From: Polyrhizophydium stewartii
Lineage: Eukaryota; Chytridiomycota; Chytridiomycetes; Rhizophydiales
DNA: 17,209 bases
Assembly (NCBI GenBank): GCA_027604665.1
Contig: JADGIZ010000276.1
Location: 1-17,209, forward strand
Direction of reading: 5' to 3'
Shown here: positions 9,803 through 17,209 of the stretch, in pieces
Layout of the letters: every line of letters starts with the position of its first letter
Position numbering within the stretch: position 1 is the stretch's first letter
Program-made: the position numbers and the translations under genes
The notes under the pieces: model-generated
Told to the model about the DNA's origin: nothing
What the model saw: only the letters and a program-made list of their open reading frames with translations
The model's database searches: none

Positions 9803-9923
9803 TGCTCACATCTGCACTTGAGCGCAACCAAAATAACATTTCACCGCATTACAGCACATCCGAGACTCGGAGGGCCGGGCTCGGTGCTTGCAACATGTAA
9901 CTGAAAGTGGAGGCTGGTGCCAA
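9803..9923. other. 121-bp convergent intergenic spacer
   Basis: This separates the stop codons of CBP3 (+) and the unknown minus-strand gene. It is AT-richer than its surroundings. I see no AATAAA, hairpin or open frame that would mark a further gene. Confidence 0.5.
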
Positions 9924-10558
9924 TCACTTGCGCTTCTTCTTGTTAAGATAAAGCGACAGCGGGTCGACAGGCCGTGGCTTGGCGACCCGGCCGCCAGAGC
10001 GGGAAGCCAGCTTGCTCTCGGCCGCAGATTCGTCGCCGTCCTTGCCCGCAGATCCGCGCCTAGAGGGTCCCGAATTGGCGATATCCGCACGGCTTGCTCC
10101 AGCGTCAGCGGCGGCCGATGCAGCCGCCTCCCGCGCGCGGGCGTTGCCGCGGCCCAGGATCGCCCTCTGCAGCGCGCGCTTCTGAAAGGCCTGCTTGCCG
10201 CCCAATGGCGAGGCATAGAGGTCGGTGCTGCCGCGCTGGATCAGCCGCTGCGGGAACGACCTTGCGCACAAGGGACGGAGACACACCTCTGCGGCGCAGC
10301 GGACGTGCTTGCCGTGTCTGCGTATGTCGTGGGCAGCCAGCTGTCGACCATGGACCGCACGAGTCCGAGCGACAGCTGCGCCCTCGTCTCGAGCGTGAGC
10401 AGGTCGGCCTCTGGGTCGCTGTCCGGGCCAGCCTGCGCTGCTGCACCGGGGTCCGGGTTGGCGCTTTCTTGCGCGGCTAGTCGTTGCGCATGCGCCGCTG
10501 GCCCTGCCTCCAGGCCGCCTGAGTCCCGGGCGTCGCGGCCAGCCTTGCTGCGAGCCAT
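9924..10558 (-). CDS. Unrecognised small protein with a basic C-terminal tail
   Basis: Proposed exons are 10287-10558 and 9924-10227, with a 59-bp GT-AG intron (donor CAGAG|GTGTGT, acceptor GGCAG|C), giving 191 residues. I do not recognise the family with confidence. The N-terminal part is Ala/Gly/Asp-rich and contains an amphipathic segment ending in LVRSMVDSWLP. After the intron comes STDLYASPLGGKQAFQKRAL, then a low-complexity Ala/Ser/Arg stretch, and the chain ends PVDPLSLYLNKKKRK, which looks like a nuclear or nucleolar signal. The layout vaguely recalls fungal proteins of the DUF3245 type, but I cannot show this. An alternative splice (donor after AGGTGT, acceptor GCAG|CGG) keeps the frame and changes only the residues at the junction. 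The start codon lies 27 bp from the start of the divergent neighbour. Confidence 0.6.
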
Positions 10559-10585
10559 CGCCGGTCTCGTCTCGAGCAAAGCGCA
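10559..10585. promoter_or_regulatory. 27-bp divergent promoter region
   Basis: This is the whole interval between the start codons of the unknown minus-strand gene and the SIKE-like plus-strand gene. It contains a CTCGAG palindrome at 10571-10576. Both genes must use very short leaders, start inside each other's coding sequence, or have starts other than those chosen here. Confidence 0.45.
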
Positions 10586-11561
10586 ATGTTCGCCGGACAG
10601 ACATCTTTGCCCGAGATGGACTCGGTCGAGGAGCTGTATGCCAAGCTCCAGCTGCTGAGCGAGCAGTGGCGGCAGAACACAAGCGAGCTCGGCCAGCTGC
10701 AAGAAAAGGCGGCCGAGCTGCAGGTGAGAGGCGCCCGGCGCACCGCAGCCGACCCGGGTCTTGGAAACCGCTAACGCCCCCACCCCTTGCCCGACCGCAG
10801 GACATGTTCGACTCAAGGGGGCCAGGTGAAGGCTGCCTGCGACCGCAGGCCGCCGTGCCGGCGCTCGCCAAAGGCGGCGAGCAGGCACTAGCCCCCTATG
10901 CTCCTACCAAAGGTGCTGACGCCGCCGCCGGTCTGGGACAGACGACGACCGCATCCGCTTCAAGGAGCTCCAAAAGGAGAACAGGATTCTTAGCCAGCTG
11001 GTGAAGCAGCACGAGTCGACGCTCGAGGTCGTCATGTCCAAGTTCCGCCTGCAGACGGTGAGGGCGTACGAACCAGCGACTAAGCGCCAGTGCTGCTGAT
11101 GCCTTGCGGCCCGCAGCAACATGTCCAAAAGGAGCGCCAGGGCCTCAGGAGGGAGATTGAGCAGATGCTCGAGGAGGAGCGGGTGCGTGCGAACCCTGGC
11201 CGGTTGCTTCAACCCCCTCCCCCACCGGATCTTGCTGACACACTTTGTCACGCCTGTCGGCTGGCTGATGGCCACAAAGGCCGAGAACGCTCAGCTGCGG
11301 CTCGAGAATGCGAGGCTGGCCGAGCATCTTGCCCGCTGTGTCCAGACGATGCGCGATGCGGCCAACGCCGACGAGGAGGCCGAAGTGGCGATGCTCGTGG
11401 CCGGACTGGCCAAGGAGAATGAGACGCTGCGGTCGATGCTCATTGCATCGCTGCCCAGCAAGGCGGCCCAAGCTTTTTTCCCCGCAGCAGCCAAAGCCAG
11501 CCTCGATGGCAGCTTATCATCAGCCGCTGCTGCTGTTTCTGTGCATCGGACAGGCCGATAG
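10586..11561 (+). CDS. SIKE/FGFR1OP2-family coiled-coil protein (probable STRIPAK accessory subunit)
   Basis: Exons 10586-10723, 10801-10825, 10942-11057, 11117-11182 and 11280-11561 (introns 77, 116, 59 and 97 bp, all GT-AG) give 208 residues. Human SIKE1 and FGFR1OP2 are coiled-coil proteins attached to the striatin-phosphatase-kinase (STRIPAK) complex. The match is by pattern: an N-terminal heptad-rich helix (LYAKLQLLSEQW), then FKELQKENRILSQLVKQHES followed by TLEVVMSKFRL (human: LQQENKELRTSLEEHQSALELIMSKY), and a second coil with TMRDAANADEEAE and LAKENETLRSML (human: VMRKAIEIDEQQ and LEQENKGLREIL). There are no membrane segments. Exon 2 is only 25 nt. Intron 1 carries CTAAC about 25 bp before its acceptor, a good branch-point candidate. 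The C-terminal 35 residues are Ala/Ser-rich and unlike the family. Confidence 0.75.
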
Positions 11562-11682
11562 CCGCCCACAGTGTCCGCAAGTCGGGTGCGCCTGGCGCGC
11601 CGCTGCGATGCGCAATGCTGGATCTGGCTGCGGCACTCGCCATCCGACTTTTTCATTGAAGAAATGCAAGGATTGCCCCTGA

Positions 11683-13042
11683 TCAATCCTCTGTTGTTTT
11701 GCTTAAAGGAGCCGCTGCCAGTTTGTCCAGCACCCTTCTTGCCATGAGCATGTATGTCTGGGCGTGGATGCTCCGCGGTTGAGTGATCGTGATCGGTTTG
11801 CCCGTGTCCGAGGTCGAGACGACATCTGAATGCAGCGGGACATCTGCCAGGACGTCAACATTCATGGCCTTTGCGGTCTGTGCGACGCCGTCCTTGCCGA
11901 ATATATGCTCTTGGTGGTTGCATTTGGGGCAGCAGTAGAAGCTCATGTTCTGCACCATGCCCAGGATCTGCGTGCGCGCACAAGCCGTCAGCGTTACTGG
12001 CTGCCGCCGCTGCCGCCAGTTTTCCCATGCTGGCACCCACCGGCGTTTCAACCATCTTGAACATGTTGATTCCTTTTTTCGCATCCAGAAGCGCAACATC
12101 CTGCGGCGTCGAAACAATCACAGCGCCTGGGTGCACCGCAGACTGGTCAGCGATCCTTGGTATCTCCAGGCATCGCCGATAGAAGCGACATGCCTGAAAG
12201 AGGAATTTGCTGGGTGATTGTCAGCTGAGTGTCGCCCGTGCCGGGCGGCATGTCAATGACAAGGATGTCAAGTGGCGACCACTCGACTTGGCGCAGCATC
12301 TGCTCGAGTCCCTTCATGACCTGAATGAAGACGTTAGCATGAGCAAAGGGCAAGTTGAGGTCGGGATTGCGCCGCGCACCATAAGGCCGCGCCAAACAAC
12401 GGGTGCGTCTTGGCCAACAAGGAAGCCCATGCTCATGCATCGTACGCCGTAGTTTGTGAGCGGAAGGAGCATGCCGGCTGCGCGAGGCATCAGAGGGTGC
12501 GAGTTGGCAAAGGCGTCCCCAAAGCGATATCTCAACGCACTCGATTGGTTGATCTCGGGCTCTCCCGACAAGTTCATCATCCGAGGAATCGATGGCCCGA
12601 ACAAGTCGGCATCGAGCAATCCGACCCGCTGCCCAAGTGCCGACAACGCAACGGCGAGATTGACTGCGAGGGCAACGTCAAACACAGCCGGGGCGACGAC
12701 AAAGACTGTGCCGATCGGCTGGCGCATACGCAGCACCCACCTGAGGTGGTCGACTTGCCGACTCCGCCTTTGCCGGACGCAACCGCAACAACATGCGAGA
12801 CGCCAGGGATGGCTCTGCGCACTGGCAACCCACGGGCGGCTCGAGGCAGCTTTGGCTCGTTCGGGTCGTTGAAGCGGGGCTGAGTTGCGGGACGCGGCAG
12901 GCCCTGCAAGAACGTGCAAGTCAGAGGCAGGTCTCACATACGACGCCGTCCGCCAGCGCAACCAAGTGCTGCGCACCAGCGGGTTCTGGTGCTGCAAGGC
13001 CGCCGAGACGTGCAGCGAGCGCGCGAGTCGCCGCGCAATCAT
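11683..13042 (-). CDS. IND1: Mitochondrial P-loop Fe-S protein Ind1/NUBPL (complex I assembly)
   Basis: Seven exons in transcript order (12977-13042, 12741-12903, 12541-12663, 12380-12477, 12194-12320, 12041-12126, 11683-11967) give 315 residues (human NUBPL 319). The protein inserts [4Fe-4S] clusters into respiratory complex I. An Arg/Ala-rich presequence ([16 protein letters not shown]) is followed by NPLGLPR. The deviant Walker [11 protein letters not shown] sits at 65-74, then [17 protein letters not shown], the block [27 protein letters not shown], the [16 protein letters not shown] stretch, and the CxxC pair in YCCPKCNH (C234, C237) that binds the bridging cluster. All key residues are present. 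Intron 5 (12127-12193) is GC-AG. It is tandem behind the EROS-like gene (124 bp) and converges on the SIKE-like gene. Confidence 0.95.
12127..12193 (-). other. IND1 intron 5, GC-AG, 67 bp
   Basis: The donor is TTTCAG|GCATGT and the acceptor CACCCAG|GCG, both phase 1, restoring [13 protein letters not shown]. The next GT is in phase 2 and cannot be joined to any nearby AG in frame. CTGAC lies about 22 bp before the acceptor, as expected for a branch point. Confidence 0.85.
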
Positions 13043-13166
13043 CTCTCGGCAAGCGATCTTGGCCGGGAAAGAGCGGGACCGAGCGAGCTCAGCAGCAGCG
13101 CGACCGGCTTGGGCTGGCGGTCAGTTGCAGCTTGCGCGGATTCATTCCGATGCATTCCCGCCAGAC

Positions 13167-14131
13167 TCATTGCGCACTCTTGCTGCCGCGGCCGCTCTTC
13201 TTGCGAGGCGGAAGCTTCGCCGCCAGCGAGCCCTCCTTCATCCACTCTGGCGCGGGCTTGAGCTTCATGAAGTCGACGATGGTTTTGGCAAGCTCGTCGA
13301 ACTTGGCCTTGTTGACATCCCCAACGACAGTGCTTTCCGATGCTGGCATGCGATAGAATCCGAAATCAGACATGAACTCAAGTTCGATCCTGCCGGCAGT
13401 GCGATCGGGTGTCAGCGGCGACACAGGCATGTGCACCAAGCGAGCCATGCCCACCGGAACGATGTAAGCCCGCGGTGCGTCTCGCCTACGACCTCGCACT
13501 GCGGCGGTGGCGGGTGGCGGCAGGCAGCGGCAGGCAGCGGCAAGCAGCGACCGTCAGCGACCGTCAGCGACCGTCAGCAGCGGGTCGCCAGCGGCAGGCG
13601 GTGCCACCGGGCGTCAACGCCGTCGTGGCCTCTCGGCCGACGGGGAGCAACCCACGTTGACAAGGTCCTGCGTGCTCGACACCCGCTGCCACTTGATTCT
13701 GCCGAGCTTGCTCTTTGTGACCGACACCTCGCCCTTGGCCTTGTCGATGGTCATGACGTACTTGTCGTCAATCAGAGTGTATGCCATGGCCACAAACATG
13801 AGCGTCGAGAGCCAGAACAGCGCTTGCGACGACGTTGTGTAGTACGACACAAAGGCGCCAAACTGCACGGCAGTGTCCGCGGCCACCGGGTCAGCATCCG
13901 GAGCTGCGGCGCAGCGCCCGCCTGCGCCTGCCCGTCTCTCCCGACGCTGAGCGGCGTGGAGACGCAGTGCAGCAATGCCTCTCATGAGGCGGCAGCCCGA
14001 CGCACCAGGCACAGCCCGCCGGCGATAATCCAGTCGCCAAGCGTCGGCTCCATGACCAGGATCTCGAGGCGGTTGGCCGTGCGCTTCACGCGCGGGGCGA
14101 TCGTGCGAAGCTGGGCGAGGAACGACGACAT
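13167..14131 (-). CDS. Two-transmembrane protein resembling CYBC1/EROS (cytochrome b-245 chaperone family)
   Basis: Exons 14006-14131, 13656-13862, 13455-13498 and 13167-13389 (introns 143, 157 and 65 bp, GT-AG) give 199 residues. Two adjacent hydrophobic segments (about 33-50, WIIAGGLCLFGAFVSYY, and 55-72, QALFWLSTLMFVAMAYTL) are followed by a beta-rich soluble domain: DKYVMTIDKAKGEVSVTKSK, then RIELEFMSDFGFYRM and an amphipathic helix KFDELAKTIVDFMKL, with a basic Lys/Arg/Gly tail. This order, the spacing and the pattern (YY before TM2, D-K-x-x-G-x-V after it, a hydrophobic helix near the end) match what I recall of human CYBC1/EROS, which stabilises the NADPH-oxidase heme subunit in the ER. 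The assignment is by pattern only. The start at 14131 is preferred. An in-frame ATG at 14215 would overlap the lipase stop codon. Confidence 0.55.
13521..13580. repeat. Six 10-bp tandem units inside an intron
   Basis: Units of 10 bp run without a gap: CAGGCAGCGG twice, CAAGCAGCGA once, CCGTCAGCGA twice, CCGTCAGCAG once. All share a central CAGC-type core. The array lies inside the 157-bp intron 2 of the EROS-like gene (13499-13655). On the transcribed strand its CCGTCAGCGA half reads as repeated GCTGAC, which resembles the branch-point consensus. Confidence 0.9.
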
Positions 14132-14211
14132 CTTGCGGGCCAAGAGCAGCGTTCGTGGCTGTCGCGGAAGGCGTGGTGGGACGCACAGCATCTCGCCAGG
14201 CGCCGCCTGCT

Positions 14212-17018
14212 TCATTGGAACGCGCGGATCTTGCGAACGTCGCCCGCAGACCGTGCGTTGCGCCGCATCGCTGTCTCGAGACTTGCGGTTGCCATCAGCG
14301 GTTTGGGCGCAATCGCAGGAGCCTGGGGCTGCTGCGCCGCCGGGGGCTGCGCTCGAAACGCACGGCCGAGAGACCGAGCCCCGGATGCTGCGGTGCGGGT
14401 GCCGGCAACCTCTCCATCCCCGTCTTGGTCAGAGTCCTGTTCAGCAAGAGCACCGTTGGTAGGAGGCGGCCACGAGTCGAACGCCTGCGGCATTTCCAGC
14501 AAGATCGGGCTGTGCAAACTCGGCGTGCCCACAATGAACGCCGCTCTGGGCTCGGCCAGGCCTGAAGCAGACGCTGGCTCGACGCCCGCGCTCGCGGTCG
14601 GCGCGCTGCTGATGCCCTCAAAAAGCTTCTTGCGAAGATTTAAAATGTTCTGGTTGATGCACTGCTCAATCGAGCAGTGGTTCCGGATGATGGCAATCTC
14701 TGCTTGAGGCGGTTAAACTTGGTGTCTCAGAACCACGGGTAGAGGGGTGGGCGGTAAGCATCCAACTCACTTGGCCATGTTGCGTGCTCGCCATCAATGA
14801 TATAATCGGTCACCATGTCGGTGGTCGGGTTGGCGAGGATCAGCGGGTATTTGGACCAAGGTAAGTACGGCACAATCGTGATGTCGCCCCAGTATTTCTG
14901 GCACACGATGGACTTGACTCGGGAAAAGAGACTCGGGAAGAAGCCGAGCTCCACAAGCTGCAAGCGAAGGACACGTCAATCGCAGAAGCATTATCCAGCG
15001 TCGCACACAATGAGTACATGCTTCTGCCGTCTGTTGATATCGTACCTGGGTCAAGCGGTGCTGGAGCTCGCCTTGAACCAGATGCCCAAGTCGCATCACC
15101 GCCTCGGTCACAACGCTGGGAGCGCGGTTCTGCGAGCTCATGAACGGAATAATATGCGGGTTGACTTGCGAGACCAGAAAGTGGTTCACACCAAACAGCT
15201 CCGAAATGCGCTGCATCGGAAGATCACTGCCAAAGCACGTCAAAATGGCGAGTCGACCGTGTGCCGATTGCAAGCGCGACTCACTTTTCGACCGAGCCAT
15301 CGATCCAGCGATGTCCAGACGGGTTCCACGGAACGAACGCACCACTTTTGTCTTTGGCCATCAGCGGCGCTGAGCGATAGACAAACGGGACAGCGCAGGA
15401 TGCCGCGCTGTTGACACGCGCACAAAATGTGTCAGCATACAGACAACGAGGTATTGTATTCATCTGGTCGGGTCTTACACGGCCGACCAAATGATCTGAG
15501 GGGTTGCGAAGGCTCTCTGCGGTTAGCAAAAGACGGCCGCATGACGCATTTCGTTTGCTTGAGGGCACTTACGACATTCGGCGCGGTTAAATAGTTGAGC
15601 AAGCGCGGCATTTCATAGTTGGTCGAAGAGCTGACCGTGATGTTGAGAATGCGGCGCGTGCGGTTGTACGCCTCCTGGAACGTCATGTCGCCAAGGTTCT
15701 GACGCATGGCGTCGGTAAACACCTGGACATCGAAAAAAACGCCTGCGCGCAGCTGGTCAAAGTCCAGTTGGAAAGCAGGCTCAGCCTCGATGATCGATAC
15801 TACAACAGCGAGACGCACCGTGCTTGAGTAGGCGCGCAATCTTGAGGAACGGATTGCCCTGTTCGCTCGGTCGCTCAAAGACGTCCTGAGCGTCTGGGTC
15901 AGCCAGTGCACGCGATGCCCTACATCACGATATGCATGCGACGTACAAGGTTGATGATTCGCGGGTCCATCAAAAGCGGCAGCTCGTCGTCGGTGCGCGT
16001 GCAAATGACCGAAGCGACGATGGCGCCTCCCGAGGAGCCGGTGATGATTTTGGGCAGCAGGCCAACCTCAAAGAGCGACTTGCAAACGCCAATATGCACC
16101 AGTCCAAAGGTTCCTCCGCCGCTGAGCAGCAGGGCGGTGCGTCCAAACGATCGCTGGATGTTTGTGAAGAACTCAATCTTGCTTGGGATGGACACATCTG
16201 GGATCTCAATATCGCATATGAAGTTGAGCTGCTTTGTGACCTCGTCAATGTAGTCTTCGATCAGCGCCTTTGTTCCGACGTGGCTGTGGCCATACAGTCG
16301 AGAATTGCCCATGTCGCCCAGGTTGCGCGTGAGCGACGTGCGCAACGTGAACATGATGGTTGACGTGTCGCCGCTCTTGCGGATGCTGCGCAGCATGTCG
16401 AGCCGGTCGCGAATCAGGTCGTGGTCGTAGTGCGACGAGTTGTCCTCGTTCTTCCATCTGTCGGCACCTGATATCGAGGCACCCGGGTGAGTCAGGCTGG
16501 TCAGGAGAGTCGAACGATGCCAAGCGAAGGCGTTTGGCGACGGGAACGGTACCTTCACATCGATCGAGCATGTATCCGGCGGCGGCCCACTGCTCGTAGC
16601 AGTTTGCGATCTCCATGAGATATTGGAAGTGCTTTCTTGGGTTGCGGCGTCCGAGCATGAAGCGGTAGATGCGCTGCGGTGCGGCAGCACCCCGAGAGTC
16701 AGCGACCGGGTGCACGCTTTCGAAAACGCACGTGCTTGAGAGCGCTCAAGCTCCGCGCCGCACCTGGCTGTAGAAGTGCGAGACGTCGAGGACGACGTTG
16801 ACGACGGGCGAAACGAGCGTGCGCATGGCGGCGCCGAGTAGGCCGCCTGCCAGCGACGTGCGAGGCTTGGGGGCCTCGGCTGGCCCTGCGTCGCCGCCCC
16901 GGCGGCCAGGCGCGCGAGGACCGTCTGCATCGGCAGCCTGCGGTCTGCGAGCATGGGCCTGCGAGGGCGCTCGGCTGCGCTGCGGCGGAGACAAAGGCCG
17001 CGAGGGCATCGGAGGCGA

Positions 17019-17057
<39 letters not shown>

Positions 17058-17102
17058 GGTCAGAGAAGCCTGTGCCGCCGTGGCCTCTGCTCTCGGTCGC
17101 AT
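14212..17102 (-). CDS. Patatin-type triacylglycerol lipase (Tgl3/4/5, SDP1 family)
   Basis: Ten exons in transcript order (16764-17102, 16553-16673, 15947-16467, 15819-15885, 15573-15742, 15479-15495, 15285-15407, 15046-15226, 14771-14957, 14212-14699) give 737 residues. These enzymes release fatty acids from lipid-droplet triacylglycerol and can also act on phospholipids. The oxyanion loop GGGTFG is at 270-275, the nucleophile elbow GSSGG has Ser299, and the dyad Asp448 sits in WIDGS. Also present are the DUF3336-like N-terminal block (IYRFMLGRRNPRKHF, WKNEDNSSHYD), NLGDMTFQEAYNRTRRILNI and VNHFLVSQVNPHIIPF. An HX4D box (HDLIRD) is visible. The first 110 residues are Pro/Ser-rich with a Ser-Pro repeat, and the last 110 or so are low-complexity. 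The start at 17102 follows an in-frame stop. A further 5' exon beyond the window cannot be excluded. Confidence 0.93.
15479..15495 (-). other. 17-nt microexon of the lipase gene
   Basis: Between two introns (15496-15572, 77 bp, and 15408-15478, 71 bp) lies an exon coding IIWSA plus two bases of Val. The acceptor is CCTCAG|ATC and the donor GT|GTAAGA. It completes the family block APNV-IIWSAV-AASCAVP. Without it the frame is lost. Confidence 0.85.
17023..17052. repeat. Five perfect GGCGAC hexamers in lipase exon 1
   Basis: Five tandem GGCGAC units on the plus strand are read on the minus strand as alternating Ser-Pro codons, giving the Ser-Pro run near residue 20 of the lipase. The length stays in frame for any whole-unit change. 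The Ser-Pro dipeptides could be sites for proline-directed kinases. Confidence 0.9.
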
Positions 17103-17209
17103 TGGGATTTCAGGGCGAAGTTTGCCTTCCACTCAGAGATCAGCAAACGCGGAGAACGACAGGCAGCAAGAACGGCGACACGGCTTGGAGCAAGGCACTT
17201 TGACGGCGG
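17103..17209. other. Upstream flank of the lipase gene
   Basis: This 107-bp stretch at the right edge is upstream of the lipase start. It holds an in-frame TGA just before a GTG codon at 17132. I see no TATA box and no further exon that could be supported from the part visible. Confidence 0.4.

Noticed and set aside
8610..13042. CBP3 and IND1 as a respiratory assembly gene cluster
   Set aside because: They are on opposite strands, separated by two unrelated genes, and serve different complexes. Nearness is probably due to compactness.
14129..14215. ATGA overlap between the lipase stop codon and an ATG of the EROS-like gene, as if translationally coupled
   Set aside because: Coupling of this kind is a bacterial habit. 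The ATG at 14131 gives a compact protein starting just before the first membrane span, and the extra 28 residues look non-coding.
12885..14462. Plus-strand open frame of 525 residues across IND1, the EROS-like gene and the lipase end
   Set aside because: It runs through exons and introns of three well-supported minus-strand genes and has a composition typical of antisense GC-rich sequence, with no conserved segment.

Overview
The window is eukaryotic nuclear DNA: GC-rich, gene-dense and very intron-rich. I could rebuild ten protein-coding genes from reading-frame continuity, splice-site phase and remembered family conservation. Together they hold 49 inferred introns, mostly 58-157 bp, one of 366 bp. 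Almost all are GT-AG with a (C/T)AG acceptor. Three fit only a GC-AG boundary and a fourth may be GC-AG. The gene set (a Ugo1-type mitochondrial carrier-like protein, a Vps34 whose linker reads like fungal Vps34, Cbp3, Sys1 and a Tgl3/4/5-type lipase, beside a complex I factor, a SIKE/FGFR1OP2-type protein and an EROS-like protein that baker's yeast lacks) suggests an intron-rich, early-diverging, perhaps chytrid-like, fungus. That placement is inference.

Layout, left to right. Positions 1-240 hold no gene, only a GC hairpin, a CA microsatellite, a poly-C run and a possible poly(A) signal for a gene off the left edge. UGO1-like (+, 241-2202) and SYS1 (+, 2320-3067) are in tandem. They converge on the proteasome alpha-5 gene (-, 3190-4528), which follows VPS34 (-, 4628-8571) on the same strand. 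VPS34 is divergent from CBP3/UQCC1 (+, 8610-9802), with 38 bp between start codons. An unrecognised basic protein (-, 9924-10558) is divergent from a SIKE/FGFR1OP2-like coiled-coil gene (+, 10586-11561), with 27 bp between starts. Three minus-strand genes fill the right side: IND1/NUBPL (11683-13042), a two-transmembrane CYBC1/EROS-like protein (13167-14131) and a patatin-type triacylglycerol lipase (14212-17102).

The genes do not form one pathway. They are mainly housekeeping membrane and organelle functions: mitochondrial fusion and respiratory-complex assembly (UGO1, CBP3 for complex III, IND1 for complex I), endomembrane traffic and autophagy (SYS1, VPS34), proteolysis (PSMA5), signalling scaffold (SIKE-like) and lipid mobilisation. 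I found no mobile element, CRISPR, rRNA or tRNA and no broken gene.

The points most worth a second look are the EROS-like gene, a 17-nt microexon in the lipase, the recurring GC-AG introns (one after a 14-nt first coding exon), two extremely short divergent promoters, and a low-complexity Gly/Ala insertion inside the Vps34 C2 domain. All exon boundaries are inferred by eye and need transcript support.
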